From the NCBI RefSeq assembly GCF_003449035.1, contig NZ_QRGB01000001.1, forward strand, positions 3,224,001-3,288,000: a stretch of 64,000 bases of DNA, written 5' to 3'. The stretch is from Pedobacter indicus. Lineage in GTDB: Bacteria > Bacteroidota > Bacteroidia > Sphingobacteriales > Sphingobacteriaceae. The position numbers and the translations under genes were made by a program. Positions 28,932-36,973 of this stretch are shown piece after piece; the first letter of the stretch is position 1, and each line of letters opens with the position of its first letter. The notes under the pieces were generated by a model. The model had not been told where the DNA came from. It saw nothing but the letters and a program-made list of their open reading frames with translations, and did no database searches.

Positions 28932-29222
28932 TTGGAATTTAACTCTCAAAGCCTATGCTGTAATGGGACGGAAATTAAGGACTTGGTAGCATCTACCTTA
29001 AAAAAGGTCGCAAACATGGATAGATATTTTGAAAACGGTGATATTGAGGAAAAAAGGCTTATAGTGAGTTCGATGTTCCCCGATTTTTTGAAATTTTACG
29101 GAACAAGACATCGAACTCCGAAATTAAATTCTGCGATTACTCTTATCTATCAGAATAATAACAAGTTACAAGGCAAAGAAAATGGGACAAGTCTATCTTT
29201 TTTAGACTTGTCCCATCAAGTG
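28932..29222 (+). pseudogene. C-terminal fragment of a serine recombinase
   Basis: The frame reads LKKVANMDRYFENGDIEEKR, LIVSSMFPDFLKFYG, then RTPKLNSAITLIYQNNNKLQG and LDLSHQV. This resembles the last 90 or so residues of large serine recombinases of Bacteroidota. The catalytic N-terminal domain and zinc ribbon are absent, so it cannot be active. The frame nominally continues to 29360 through the hairpin and repeat copy 2, but that tail is not family sequence. It marks a past mobile-element event. Confidence 0.6.
29182..29216. terminator. Hairpin beside repeat copy 2
   Basis: A perfect 13-bp stem (29182-29194 with 29204-29216) has a T-rich loop. It overlaps the end of the recombinase fragment and abuts repeat copy 2 exactly as the 26567 hairpin abuts copy 1. 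Confidence 0.6.
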
Positions 29223-29272
29223 AACCCGCTGGTACAGAACTCGAACTCTTTTTTGGAAGATTTAAGACGGTT
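29220..29272 (-). repeat. 53-nt direct repeat, copy 2
   Basis: It is identical to 26593-26645 at 47 of 53 positions, in the same orientation and about 2.63 kb away. Both copies can be read on the minus strand as NRLKSS.KEFEFCTSG, so the peptide is a by-product of the repeat. Confidence 0.7.
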
Positions 29273-29362
29273 GAATCAATTGAAAGACAGTCCATATCAG
29301 AATGATTTAGAGGTCAACCGACCTAAACCTAAACAGATGTCAAAGGTTCGAAAATTTTGATT

Positions 29363-32300
29363 TTAGTACTCTAACTTGTTACGTTGGGCTTCCTCGTCTT
29401 CTCTCTTTGCGTCCTCCAAATATCGTTGTTTCATGTGTTTAAAAATTTCAGCGACATTTGGGTATTTGTACTGGAAATCTGTCTCTAATTTTTCGAAGTA
29501 GCGGGCTTTTGCTCGCTCGATATTTCCTCCATCGTAAGGGCCTCTTGTGGTAGAACCTCTTTTGTTGAACATAGCCGTAGAATAACCACTTTTAATACTA
29601 CGGGTATTTATCTCCTCAATGGTTTGAAATATTACCTCCTGTGGCCACTCAGGAAAATTCTCGGGATATTGAGCCAATATCTTTCCAATTTCGGAATCGG
29701 CAGCTTCTAATCTATCAACTGCTTTTGCCAATTGTCTTACCTTAAGAACCCATTCTTGCAATGTTGTTGTATCGATGGATTTGTCTTCTTTCATACCCGG
29801 TATTTTTTTCCAAGAATGAAGTAAATGATAGGCTTGTTTCGCTCTGTTTTGGATAAAATCGTCGGAAATACCCTCCCTTTCTTTCTCCAGTACTGCTCTA
29901 TCTTTTGGTAGATAAACCCATTTTAAAATTTCGATGAAAAATTCTGGATTGTTAGTCAGTTCTTCTTCCAAAACTTTAGGATTTCTTCTCGTACCATACG
30001 AATCTAAGATTGGTAGAAATAGCCATTCTAATTTAATTAGTGTGGATTTATCGATATCTTTTCGTTTATCAAGTTCTTCAAAAATCCGTTCAATCTCATA
30101 TCCTTTAAATCGTGGTGCTTCATTCGACTCTTCTGTTCCCGACTTAAAAAGCATTTCGGAAAGAAGATTACTTGGTAGTTTTTCTATAAAGTGATTAGAA
30201 ACATCAATAGCAGAAAAGAAACGCTTGTATTTTAGAAGCTTATTTATCCCAAACGTTATTTCGCTCTCGGACACTCCGTAAAAATTTGGGTTGACATTTT
30301 CCCAATATTCATTCTCAATTTCTTCATTCAAAGATGCAATGAAATCCCACAATTGTTGGTTTTGATTTAGTGGTATTAAAGCATTGGATATCGCTATATT
30401 ACTATAACCATGTTCTTGTAAATCCAAAATCAATGATTTCACCCAATTAAAGTCTTCATGGCGAGATTTTTGATAAATAAAATTATGAATAAAGCCTATG
30501 GTGCTTTTATCATCGTATAGGCATTCACAAACTTTTAAAACCTCGTCTTGAGTGGAAATGATGCCAGCTAAAGCACTACCTAAGTGCCACGGCTCTTTAA
30601 CCTTTTTACGCAAATCTAATGTTCTACTTAAACCTAATTCCTCACGAAGAATAATTATAGCTTTTTCTCTTTCAGTATTAATACGGTTTTGCTGTTGTAC
30701 ATGTCGTTCCTTATAATCATTTTCCACATATTTAAATCCCTCGGGAAAGTCAGGCCAGTGGTCATTAAAGAGCCAAATATACTTGTTAATAATGTCCGTC
30801 GGCTGAAGTTTGTTATAAAGAGCTTCCAATCTAACCAACTCTGATCCAGGTAAAGCCCAATCCGTATCAGGATGAGATCTATGTTGATTTAATATCTTTC
30901 TTATGGATTCCCAAGATAAAAAATCTATCTGTTCAACATTTTCGTAAATACTTTCTGCCCATTCTAATACACGCTTCCTATCTTGTGAAGAGAGATTTGG
31001 AATTTCCTCTATGAGTTGCGCAAATTTCAATTCATCGTTATCGAAAATTGATATCAGCATTTCAATAACTTCGGAATGAGTTTTCCATATTTCTTCGTAG
31101 GTGTAACTTAAATTTATATTCTTATCAAATATACGCCAGCGCATCTTGTGAGTTGGGTGTGCAATACCGTGACGGTCAGGCAACATTCTTATCAAGAGAG
31201 ACCAGCCCGACTTTTTTTCTTTTTCTGTAATATATCTCAAAACCTTCATTCTTTCATCAAATGAAGCAAGTGTTTGATAATGCCATGGTTTAAAGATTTC
31301 GGCTATACTGTTTGATGGTCTGTTAGACAGACGCCCCCCCGGGTCGAGCCGAGATAATGTGAGTAAAATCAAACTCGAATCCAATAAATATTCTGGCAAC
31401 CAAGCCAAACTTTCAAGTGCCCATAACAATCCTGTATGATGACTCGTCTTATCAATGAACCCATCTTCCTCCATAAACATATCCATGATTTCAGGCTGTT
31501 TTTTGACTAAAGATTTGTTGACAGCATTCAGGAAACTTTCGGGTGATGCTTCTGCTATTAACGGTAATTCGTGGTCAACTGATATCCACATTTCTCCGCT
31601 TGCATTATCAAGTAAGTCAAATATTAAAGCATCAACAAAACTTTGAGGATTTTTTAGATTGGAAATTTTCACTTCGTTTAATCTTCCTATTAAAATTAAG
31701 GACTGAACCAACCCTTCTCGTGACCATGTAGAGTATTTTTTCCTTTTCGAAAAATATGCAGAAAAGCTGTTTTCATCTTCGGGTTCAATCGTTGGATTAC
31801 CATTTTTAAATGCTAATCCAAAACATTCTTGAAGGTCTTCAAAATCTTTGGGAGTGAGAAAAGATGATAAATTTGTCCATAAATCCAACGGAGAAGTTAA
31901 TCGCCAAGTCTCGCCAATTTGAATGATGGGAGATTCTTCAAAATTTTTCCATCTATTTAGCGTAACAACATATTCAGAATATTTTTGACCTGACAACTTT
32001 TCAATCAGTTCGATGTCACCGACAAAGGTTTCGTTCCATCTTCCAATTAGTAATGCAGGGATAATTTCACGAATGTTTTCGTTCTCCATCCATTTTGCTT
32101 TGTTATGAGGAAAGCCAAGAAGTTTTTTCAGGATAGTGATGTTTCTTCCCGCTTCTCGAGAAAACTTTTCGGCGTCAGTTTCGGGGATACCGCTATCGAT
32201 TAAACATTTCACCTGGCCAAATTTGTCGATAATTGGCAAAGTGATTGTTTCTTGGTTAAACTCGTCATCAGCACCCAACGGAACTAAAACATGATGATTG

Positions 32301-33148
32301 TTAGAAACAGCAGAAAACATTGGTAATTTGTTATCGAAAGTTGGAATTAGAATAAGAGGTGACACAAAATTTGTTGATACTACTTTATAGGCCGCTTCAG
32401 AGTTAACAATTAATGTCCTTGAAAAAAAGCGTTCTGATTCATTAATAGGAAAAAGCTTTGCTGCCGCAATGATAAACGCAATAGCTTCATTTTTTGATGC
32501 CGCTTTGACCGAGGTAATATTAGGGGTATCTTCGAGAAAGTTAAAAATATTTTCTTGCTCTCTTTCACGACCAGATGTAACTATCTGTGGCAACAATTCG
32601 ATGCTTTTAAATTTTGACCAATACTTCCAAAACTGTTGCGCTGTGTCTATTCCATCAATTGGAGCCTTTCTTAAGTAATCTGCGAACCACATTGAGACCG
32701 AAACGGCAATATCAAGCCATTGTTCTAAATTTGATGAATCGTAGACTTTAACATCTTTCCAAAAGTTTTCAGCTCGCTTCGTGTTTATCCATTTTTCTTT
32801 TGCTTTCCAAAATCGAGGAGTAATAAAAACGAATACACTCTCTTTAGGATCATAACCTAAAGTGTCGGCTTTCCTTTTATTATAATCTTTATCGGCTTTT
32901 GTTTTGGGTTGTGTCTCTGTTCCAAACTCATATAATGAGATTCCTTTTGGAACATAAGCCGTATCCTCTTGACAAAATACCTCTCCGTCCCAACCGCCAA
33001 TATAAGATGTACTTCCAGAAGGGAAATTGATTTGGGTACTTTTGGGTGTAGTAGCACGCACCAATAGTGAAATTAAATATGGGAAATCACTTTTCGACAA
33101 AGCTGTGTCTGCCCAATTTTCAATATCATTTCTTGTTACAAGTTTCAT
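29363..33148 (-). CDS. Very large uncharacterised protein, possible defence function
   Basis: This protein has 1261 residues from the preferred start at 33148 (MKLVTRNDIENWADTAL); an in-frame ATG at 33199 adds 17 residues. The N-terminal 150 residues have conserved-looking motifs (YIGGWDGEVF, GISLYEFGTE, KADKDYNKR, FVFITPRFWKAKEKW) that I recall from a widespread family of large unannotated proteins. A region near 210-245 (GREREQENIFNFLE, then ASKNEAIAFIIAAA) sits where STAND-type proteins have an NTPase start, but no P-loop GxxxxGK[ST] is visible. The rest is helical and Trp-rich, perhaps repeat-like. No membrane segment or signal peptide is seen. It stands alone between mobile debris and the conjugative element, so a defence role is an inference only. 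Confidence 0.75.
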   Translation of the reverse strand: MKLVTRNDIENWADTALSKSDFPYLISLLVRATTPKSTQINFPSGSTSYIGGWDGEVFCQEDTAYVPKGISLYEFGTETQPKTKADKDYNKRKADTLGYDPKESVFVFITPRFWKAKEKWINTKRAENFWKDVKVYDSSNLEQWLDIAVSVSMWFADYLRKAPIDGIDTAQQFWKYWSKFKSIELLPQIVTSGREREQENIFNFLEDTPNITSVKAASKNEAIAFIIAAAKLFPINESERFFSRTLIVNSEAAYKVVSTNFVSPLILIPTFDNKLPMFSAVSNNHHVLVPLGADDEFNQETITLPIIDKFGQVKCLIDSGIPETDAEKFSREAGRNITILKKLLGFPHNKAKWMENENIREIIPALLIGRWNETFVGDIELIEKLSGQKYSEYVVTLNRWKNFEESPIIQIGETWRLTSPLDLWTNLSSFLTPKDFEDLQECFGLAFKNGNPTIEPEDENSFSAYFSKRKKYSTWSREGLVQSLILIGRLNEVKISNLKNPQSFVDALIFDLLDNASGEMWISVDHELPLIAEASPESFLNAVNKSLVKKQPEIMDMFMEEDGFIDKTSHHTGLLWALESLAWLPEYLLDSSLILLTLSRLDPGGRLSNRPSNSIAEIFKPWHYQTLASFDERMKVLRYITEKEKKSGWSLLIRMLPDRHGIAHPTHKMRWRIFDKNINLSYTYEEIWKTHSEVIEMLISIFDNDELKFAQLIEEIPNLSSQDRKRVLEWAESIYENVEQIDFLSWESIRKILNQHRSHPDTDWALPGSELVRLEALYNKLQPTDIINKYIWLFNDHWPDFPEGFKYVENDYKERHVQQQNRINTEREKAIIILREELGLSRTLDLRKKVKEPWHLGSALAGIISTQDEVLKVCECLYDDKSTIGFIHNFIYQKSRHEDFNWVKSLILDLQEHGYSNIAISNALIPLNQNQQLWDFIASLNEEIENEYWENVNPNFYGVSESEITFGINKLLKYKRFFSAIDVSNHFIEKLPSNLLSEMLFKSGTEESNEAPRFKGYEIERIFEELDKRKDIDKSTLIKLEWLFLPILDSYGTRRNPKVLEEELTNNPEFFIEILKWVYLPKDRAVLEKEREGISDDFIQNRAKQAYHLLHSWKKIPGMKEDKSIDTTTLQEWVLKVRQLAKAVDRLEAADSEIGKILAQYPENFPEWPQEVIFQTIEEINTRSIKSGYSTAMFNKRGSTTRGPYDGGNIERAKARYFEKLETDFQYKYPNVAEIFKHMKQRYLEDAKREDEEAQRNKLEY

Positions 33149-33447
33149 ATATATAGTAGTAGATATTCTTTCTTTAATAATGTCATTGTGTATATGCAAT
33201 ATATTTTCTTAATCCCCTGATACGCAAACAAGAACGTATTTATGATGACTGAAAAATTCTCTGTGACAATTTACGAATTTTAAGCGTGATAAATATTTAC
33301 AAAGTAACGCATTGAGTTGTAGAGATATCATTTATTGTGTTATTGACAAAAAATCTTCACCTACTTCGTCCTGTCTCATGAAAAAAGCTCGGTACTAATC
33401 GTAAAATTTGGAGAGGCTTATTGGCTTCATTTTAAACCATTGGTATT

Positions 33448-34296
33448 ATGAGACACCTATTACACAAAATCGTCTCCGACATACAGAAACAGGAACGTAA
33501 GTTGTCGGCGGAGGCTTCGAGTTTTATGGACGAGGCATACAGGATGACGGTCTATCTGAAAGAGCTTCTCGGAGACATTAAAGAAGACATTTTAAATGAG
33601 GGCTTCGCAACATTAGAGGACGAAATACTTTTCTTTAAGCAGATAAAGCCTACCGTTCTTGGCAAACTCATCTATTACAACAAAGTGTTCAGAATAGAAA
33701 CTGCCTGCCCTGCAAGTAATGGAAATATGTATGAGAGCTATTTTGCCATGCACCTGCGTGAATTGAAACAGGAATACACCGAGCATGTCTGCAATTCCGA
33801 TTTTTACCGCTATTACCGTTCCGGCAGAACCGACCGAGATGAACAATACTTTACACTTGGCAAAATCAACTGCTATGACGGTCTGAACAGCTTCGTGTTT
33901 GAAATTGATACAAAATCTTCGACTTACTTTGATTACAAGGTGGCGAAAATCATAGCCAACGAATTAATCTATAACTATCTGACGACAAAGCTAAGCCCCG
34001 AACAAAACCCTGATGTACTATTGCAACAAGAGGAAACAAAGGACTTCTTTTGGACACAGACCAAAAATGCCCTTATCGAATTGATTTATGCACTCTATGC
34101 CTGCGATGCCATTTCGCACGGAAAAATAGGCATCCGCAAAATCAGCATGGTGTTCCAAATCCTGTTCCGTGTCTCGCTCAACGACATCCATAACAGCTTC
34201 CACAGGATGAAGACCCGTGCAGGCTCTCGGACATTGTTTTTAGACCAACTGAAACACAGCTTAGAGGAATATATGGACAGGGAAGACAACCTGTAA
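33448..34296 (+). CDS. rteC: RteC-family regulator of conjugative transposon excision
   Basis: This 282-residue protein contains the RteC domain (ILFFKQIKPTVLGKLIYYNK, YYRSGRTDRDEQYF, DYKVAKIIANELIYNYL and the C-terminal KISMVFQILFRVSLND winged-helix-like part). In CTnDOT, RteC activates the promoter of the excision operon; here such an operon starts 0.7 kb downstream. No rteA/rteB two-component genes or tetQ lie beside it. A 7-nt inverted repeat pairs 33373-33379 with the start codon region (33448-33454) and could mask initiation, though it is short. A second, diverged RteC is encoded at 40.5-41.3 kb. Confidence 0.88.
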   Translation: MRHLLHKIVSDIQKQERKLSAEASSFMDEAYRMTVYLKELLGDIKEDILNEGFATLEDEILFFKQIKPTVLGKLIYYNKVFRIETACPASNGNMYESYFAMHLRELKQEYTEHVCNSDFYRYYRSGRTDRDEQYFTLGKINCYDGLNSFVFEIDTKSSTYFDYKVAKIIANELIYNYLTTKLSPEQNPDVLLQQEETKDFFWTQTKNALIELIYALYACDAISHGKIGIRKISMVFQILFRVSLNDIHNSFHRMKTRAGSRTLFLDQLKHSLEEYMDREDNL

Positions 34297-34308
34297 TTTT
34301 TGTCTTCC
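34281..34308 (+). terminator. Hairpin at the end of rteC
   Basis: A perfect 9-bp stem (34281-34289 with 34300-34308) spans the rteC stop codon. No clear T run follows, so termination is uncertain; it may protect the mRNA end. Confidence 0.45.
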
Positions 34309-34352
34309 TAATTCGATAACAAACTTTGGTTTCAATAAACGAAAAAAAGACG

Positions 34353-34701
34353 TTATTCTTCTTTACGTTGTTGCACGTTGAACACTGTGCCTGCAGGGTC
34401 TTGAATCCAATTCATCACATGTTTCGACACCGTTAGACAGTAAATAATCTGTCGCCTCAGCCACATTTGGAACGGTGAGTTGTAACCAAGTTTCCGAATG
34501 GGTATAGTTGTCAACACAGTCCAGCCAAATTACATTATTTCCGAATTTTACTTCGTGTGTTCTGGAGACGGTGGGATTGTCGATGGGCTTTTCCGAAACT
34601 TCAAGTTTCAGTATATCCCTGTAGAAAGAAACTGTCTTTTCGTATTTACCTTTAGGTATTTTAATAGCGATATTAATTCCTGCTTCAAATTTCTGATTCA
34701 T
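34353..34701 (-). pseudogene. VOC/glyoxalase-family protein with C-terminal frameshift
   Basis: From 34701 the frame encodes a normal VOC-domain start (INIAIKIPKGKYEKTVSFYR, NVIWLDCVDNYTHSETWLQL, YLLSNGVETCDELD) and then ends in unrelated residues at 34363. In the next frame the expected family ending is intact: HVMNWIQDPAGTVFNVQQ, ending at 34353. The break lies near 34410-34430. The second metal-binding or substrate strand is thus out of frame. VOC proteins of this type include bleomycin and fosfomycin resistance relatives, but the family is too broad to assign. It is likely inactive unless this is a sequencing error. Confidence 0.7.
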
Positions 34702-34835
34702 ATAGCCTCTGTTTTAGATAAACGATGGACTTAGCCATTCACGTTTTACACTACAAATATAACGGCTCAATGCTTTAAGTCTACTTACCATAAGGCAAGA
34801 AGTTTAATAAACCAATACTTTACACGCACTTGCCT

Positions 34836-34966
34836 ATATGTGTCTATCGCCAAATCCATTAATTTGGATGCCGACCGATTGACCAAAAGTGCGGAAAGAC
34901 CCTAAAAACGGAACTTTACATGAATTGTAAAAAAATAAAAAAAGTGCCTTTTTGATAGACACATAT
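34836..34966. promoter_or_regulatory. Inverted repeat upstream of the excision-type operon
   Basis: A perfect 13-nt inverted repeat joins 34836-34848 to 34954-34966, 64 nt before the HTH gene. The rest of the 34702-35030 gap holds no gene that I can support. In CTnDOT, RteC binds inverted half sites upstream of the equivalent xis2c promoter, so this is a candidate RteC site. The 105-nt spacing is wide for a single dimer site, so DNA looping or an RNA structure is also possible. Confidence 0.4.
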
Positions 34967-35030
34967 CGGACGACAGCCTGCGCCAATCGCTCCAATTTTG
35001 TGGTGTTAGAAATCATTAAAAGTATTTGTT

Positions 35031-35339
35031 ATGAACATCGACAGAATGGAATTTATCGCATGGATGGAACGTATAATGGAGCGTTTCGATATTTTGAAAG
35101 AGTACGTCCTAAACATCAAGAAAGAACGGCACAGCATAGACGGCGAGGAATTACTGGACAACCAAGACCTGCTCCTCATGCTGAAAATCAGCCACCGCTC
35201 CCTGCAACGATACCGCTCCACGGGCAAGCTACCGTATTACACCATCAGCGGAAAACTGTACTACAAACTATCGGATGTACACCAGTTCATTAGGGAAAGT
35301 TTCAAAGCCCCTCTACGGCGTACAAAAGAAAACCGATGA
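35031..35339 (+). CDS. Excisionase-like helix-turn-helix protein (Xis2-type)
   Basis: This 102-residue DNA-binding protein has an N-terminal helix (FIAWMERIMERFDILKEYV) followed by a MerR/excisionase-type winged HTH: LLDNQDLLLMLKISHRSLQR, YRSTGKLPYYTISGKLYYKL, SDVHQFI. Small proteins of this kind (Xis2c/Xis2d) are directionality factors in CTnDOT excision. Only one such gene is present here, where CTnDOT has two. It lies between rteC and the DUF3945/topB genes, the order of the CTnDOT excision operon. Confidence 0.85.
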   Translation: MNIDRMEFIAWMERIMERFDILKEYVLNIKKERHSIDGEELLDNQDLLLMLKISHRSLQRYRSTGKLPYYTISGKLYYKLSDVHQFIRESFKAPLRRTKENR

Positions 35340-35426
35340 CAAACCCTACCACGAAAAGACGGGTACGGCTATGTCGTACCTGCTTCACCTACTTTCGGAC
35401 AATGTAAACTTTAAAAAATCAATATC

Positions 35427-36869
35427 ATGAGCGAACAGACAAATGAAAATCCACAGCAATATCCCGAACAGCTTTCGGATGTGCTGTTGGTGATGGACAA
35501 GGAAAAAAAGAAAATCCAAGCCGTCACTGGCGTTGACGAAAACGGCAATCTGAAAACCGTTGATGCCACCAAGAAAAACCAAAGCCAATTTATGCGAGTG
35601 GACAGAGCCGGAGATTTGTTTACAAATTTCTTCTCCAACTTTTGGCGACAGATTAAAGACCCGACCCATTTCTCTTTCTTCAAAGTACCTGCAAAGGAAG
35701 CGGTCGAAACCGCCAAAGAAATGCAGAAACAGGTCGATGCCCCCACCAAAGAGGGCGAGGCTGTCATGGTAAAGCATAAGGTTAAAGAGCCAAAGGAGCA
35801 ACAACAGGAAACCAAAAAGGATGTGGAAGCACCACAGGCGACACCGGAAACACAGCAAGCGCAGGAAAAAAGCGAATACCGCTATAAGGCAGAAGACATT
35901 GACTGGCAAACTTTAGGACAATTCGGGATAAGCAAAGAGAGGCTTGAAAAAGACGGTCAGTTGGATTTGCTATTAAAGGGCTATAAAACCAATAAGGTAT
36001 ATCCTATAAGTGTCAATTTCGGTTCAGCTATCATACGCTCGGAAGCAAGGCTCGGTTTCCAAGACGGTGAAAGCGGACAGCCTGTACTGGTCATGTACGG
36101 TGTGCGCCACGAACCCAACCTCAAAGCCCCTTTCTTTGGTCACGAGTTTACCAAAGAAGACAGGGAAAACCTGCTCAAAACCGGAAATATGGGGCGTGTG
36201 GTGGAATTGACCAACCGCAAGACAGGCGAAAAGATACCGTCCATTATCAGTATCGACCACCTAACGAACGAGGTTATCGCATTCCGGCAGGATAGCATAA
36301 AAGTACCCGATGAGATTAAGGGCGTAAAACTGACCGAAGACCAAAAACGGGATTTGAAAGATGGGAAAGCCATTTATTTAGAGGGGTTGGATTTTAGGAA
36401 CAGTACAAACAAAAATGCCCATGTGCAGTTCAACGCCGACAAAAAATATACGGAGTTTCTCTTTGGCGATAAAGCCCCCAAACAGACACAGGAAAACGAC
36501 CCGAAAATGTTCCGCAACAAAGTGTTCTCCAATGAACAGTACAAGCAACTTACCGAGGGCAAGACCCTTTATATTTCGGACTTCAAAGACGGACAGGGAA
36601 ACGCCTATAAAGGTTACGTAACGCTGAACAAAGAAACAGGGGGTTATAATTTCAACTTTAAGAACCCCAATGCGCTGAAAAATAAGGCACAGCCTGCCGA
36701 GGCACACAAAACACAGGTTGCCGTAAACTCCAACGGGAAAACCAACGAGGCAACCAAGCACATCAAAGAGCCTCTGAAACCGGAACAACAAAAGCCGAAA
36801 AATAAAGCACAACAGCAACGGCAGAATGCACCCAACGCTCCGGCTAAATCCAAAGGGGTAAGAAGATAA
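35427..36869 (+). CDS. DUF4099/DUF3945 protein of conjugative elements
   Basis: This 480-residue cytoplasmic protein is typical of Bacteroidota conjugative elements. The N-terminal part (SDVLLVMDKEKKKIQAVTG) is followed by a charged Lys/Glu/Gln linker at about 90-145. A DUF4099-like region (DIDWQTLGQFGISKERLEK) and repeated DUF3945-type units (VRHEPNLKAPFFGHEFTKED; LDFRNSTNKNAHVQFNADKK; YISDFKDGQGNAYKGYVTLN) come next. The tail is Lys/Gln-rich and probably disordered. The biochemical role is unknown. It occupies the position of orf3 in the CTnDOT excision operon, before the topoisomerase gene. Confidence 0.82.
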   Translation: MSEQTNENPQQYPEQLSDVLLVMDKEKKKIQAVTGVDENGNLKTVDATKKNQSQFMRVDRAGDLFTNFFSNFWRQIKDPTHFSFFKVPAKEAVETAKEMQKQVDAPTKEGEAVMVKHKVKEPKEQQQETKKDVEAPQATPETQQAQEKSEYRYKAEDIDWQTLGQFGISKERLEKDGQLDLLLKGYKTNKVYPISVNFGSAIIRSEARLGFQDGESGQPVLVMYGVRHEPNLKAPFFGHEFTKEDRENLLKTGNMGRVVELTNRKTGEKIPSIISIDHLTNEVIAFRQDSIKVPDEIKGVKLTEDQKRDLKDGKAIYLEGLDFRNSTNKNAHVQFNADKKYTEFLFGDKAPKQTQENDPKMFRNKVFSNEQYKQLTEGKTLYISDFKDGQGNAYKGYVTLNKETGGYNFNFKNPNALKNKAQPAEAHKTQVAVNSNGKTNEATKHIKEPLKPEQQKPKNKAQQQRQNAPNAPAKSKGVRR

Positions 36870-36880
36870 CACCATCAAAA

Positions 36881-36942
36881 AACATTTTTCTTTGGAAATC
36901 CCCTCTCACAGAACACGGAGGGGTTTCTCAAAGAGAAATGTT
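36881..36942 (+). promoter_or_regulatory. Long hairpin between the DUF3945 gene and topB
   Basis: Arms 36881-36905 and 36918-36942 (25 nt each) pair with about four mismatches around a 12-nt loop. It starts 11 nt after the upstream stop and ends 31 nt before topB. No T run follows, so it looks like an mRNA processing, stability or attenuation element more than a simple terminator. Confidence 0.55.
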
Positions 36943-36973
36943 CACCACATAATCCATTAAAAGAAATAGTATC

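Noticed and set aside
29363-33199. Named STAND/Avs-type NTPase defence protein
   Set aside because: No Walker A motif was seen where expected, so I did not assign it to that family.
33200-33447. Left end (attL) of the conjugative element
   Set aside because: No direct repeat, tRNA end or integrase gene marks a boundary here, so the end cannot be placed.
34834-35016. Minus-strand frame of 60 codons before the HTH gene
   Set aside because: It is built on the inverted repeat and A-rich spacer, with no product that I recognise.
35385-35909. Long minus-strand frame antisense to the DUF3945 gene
   Set aside because: It is a composition shadow of the Lys/Glu-rich coding strand, which has clear domain matches.
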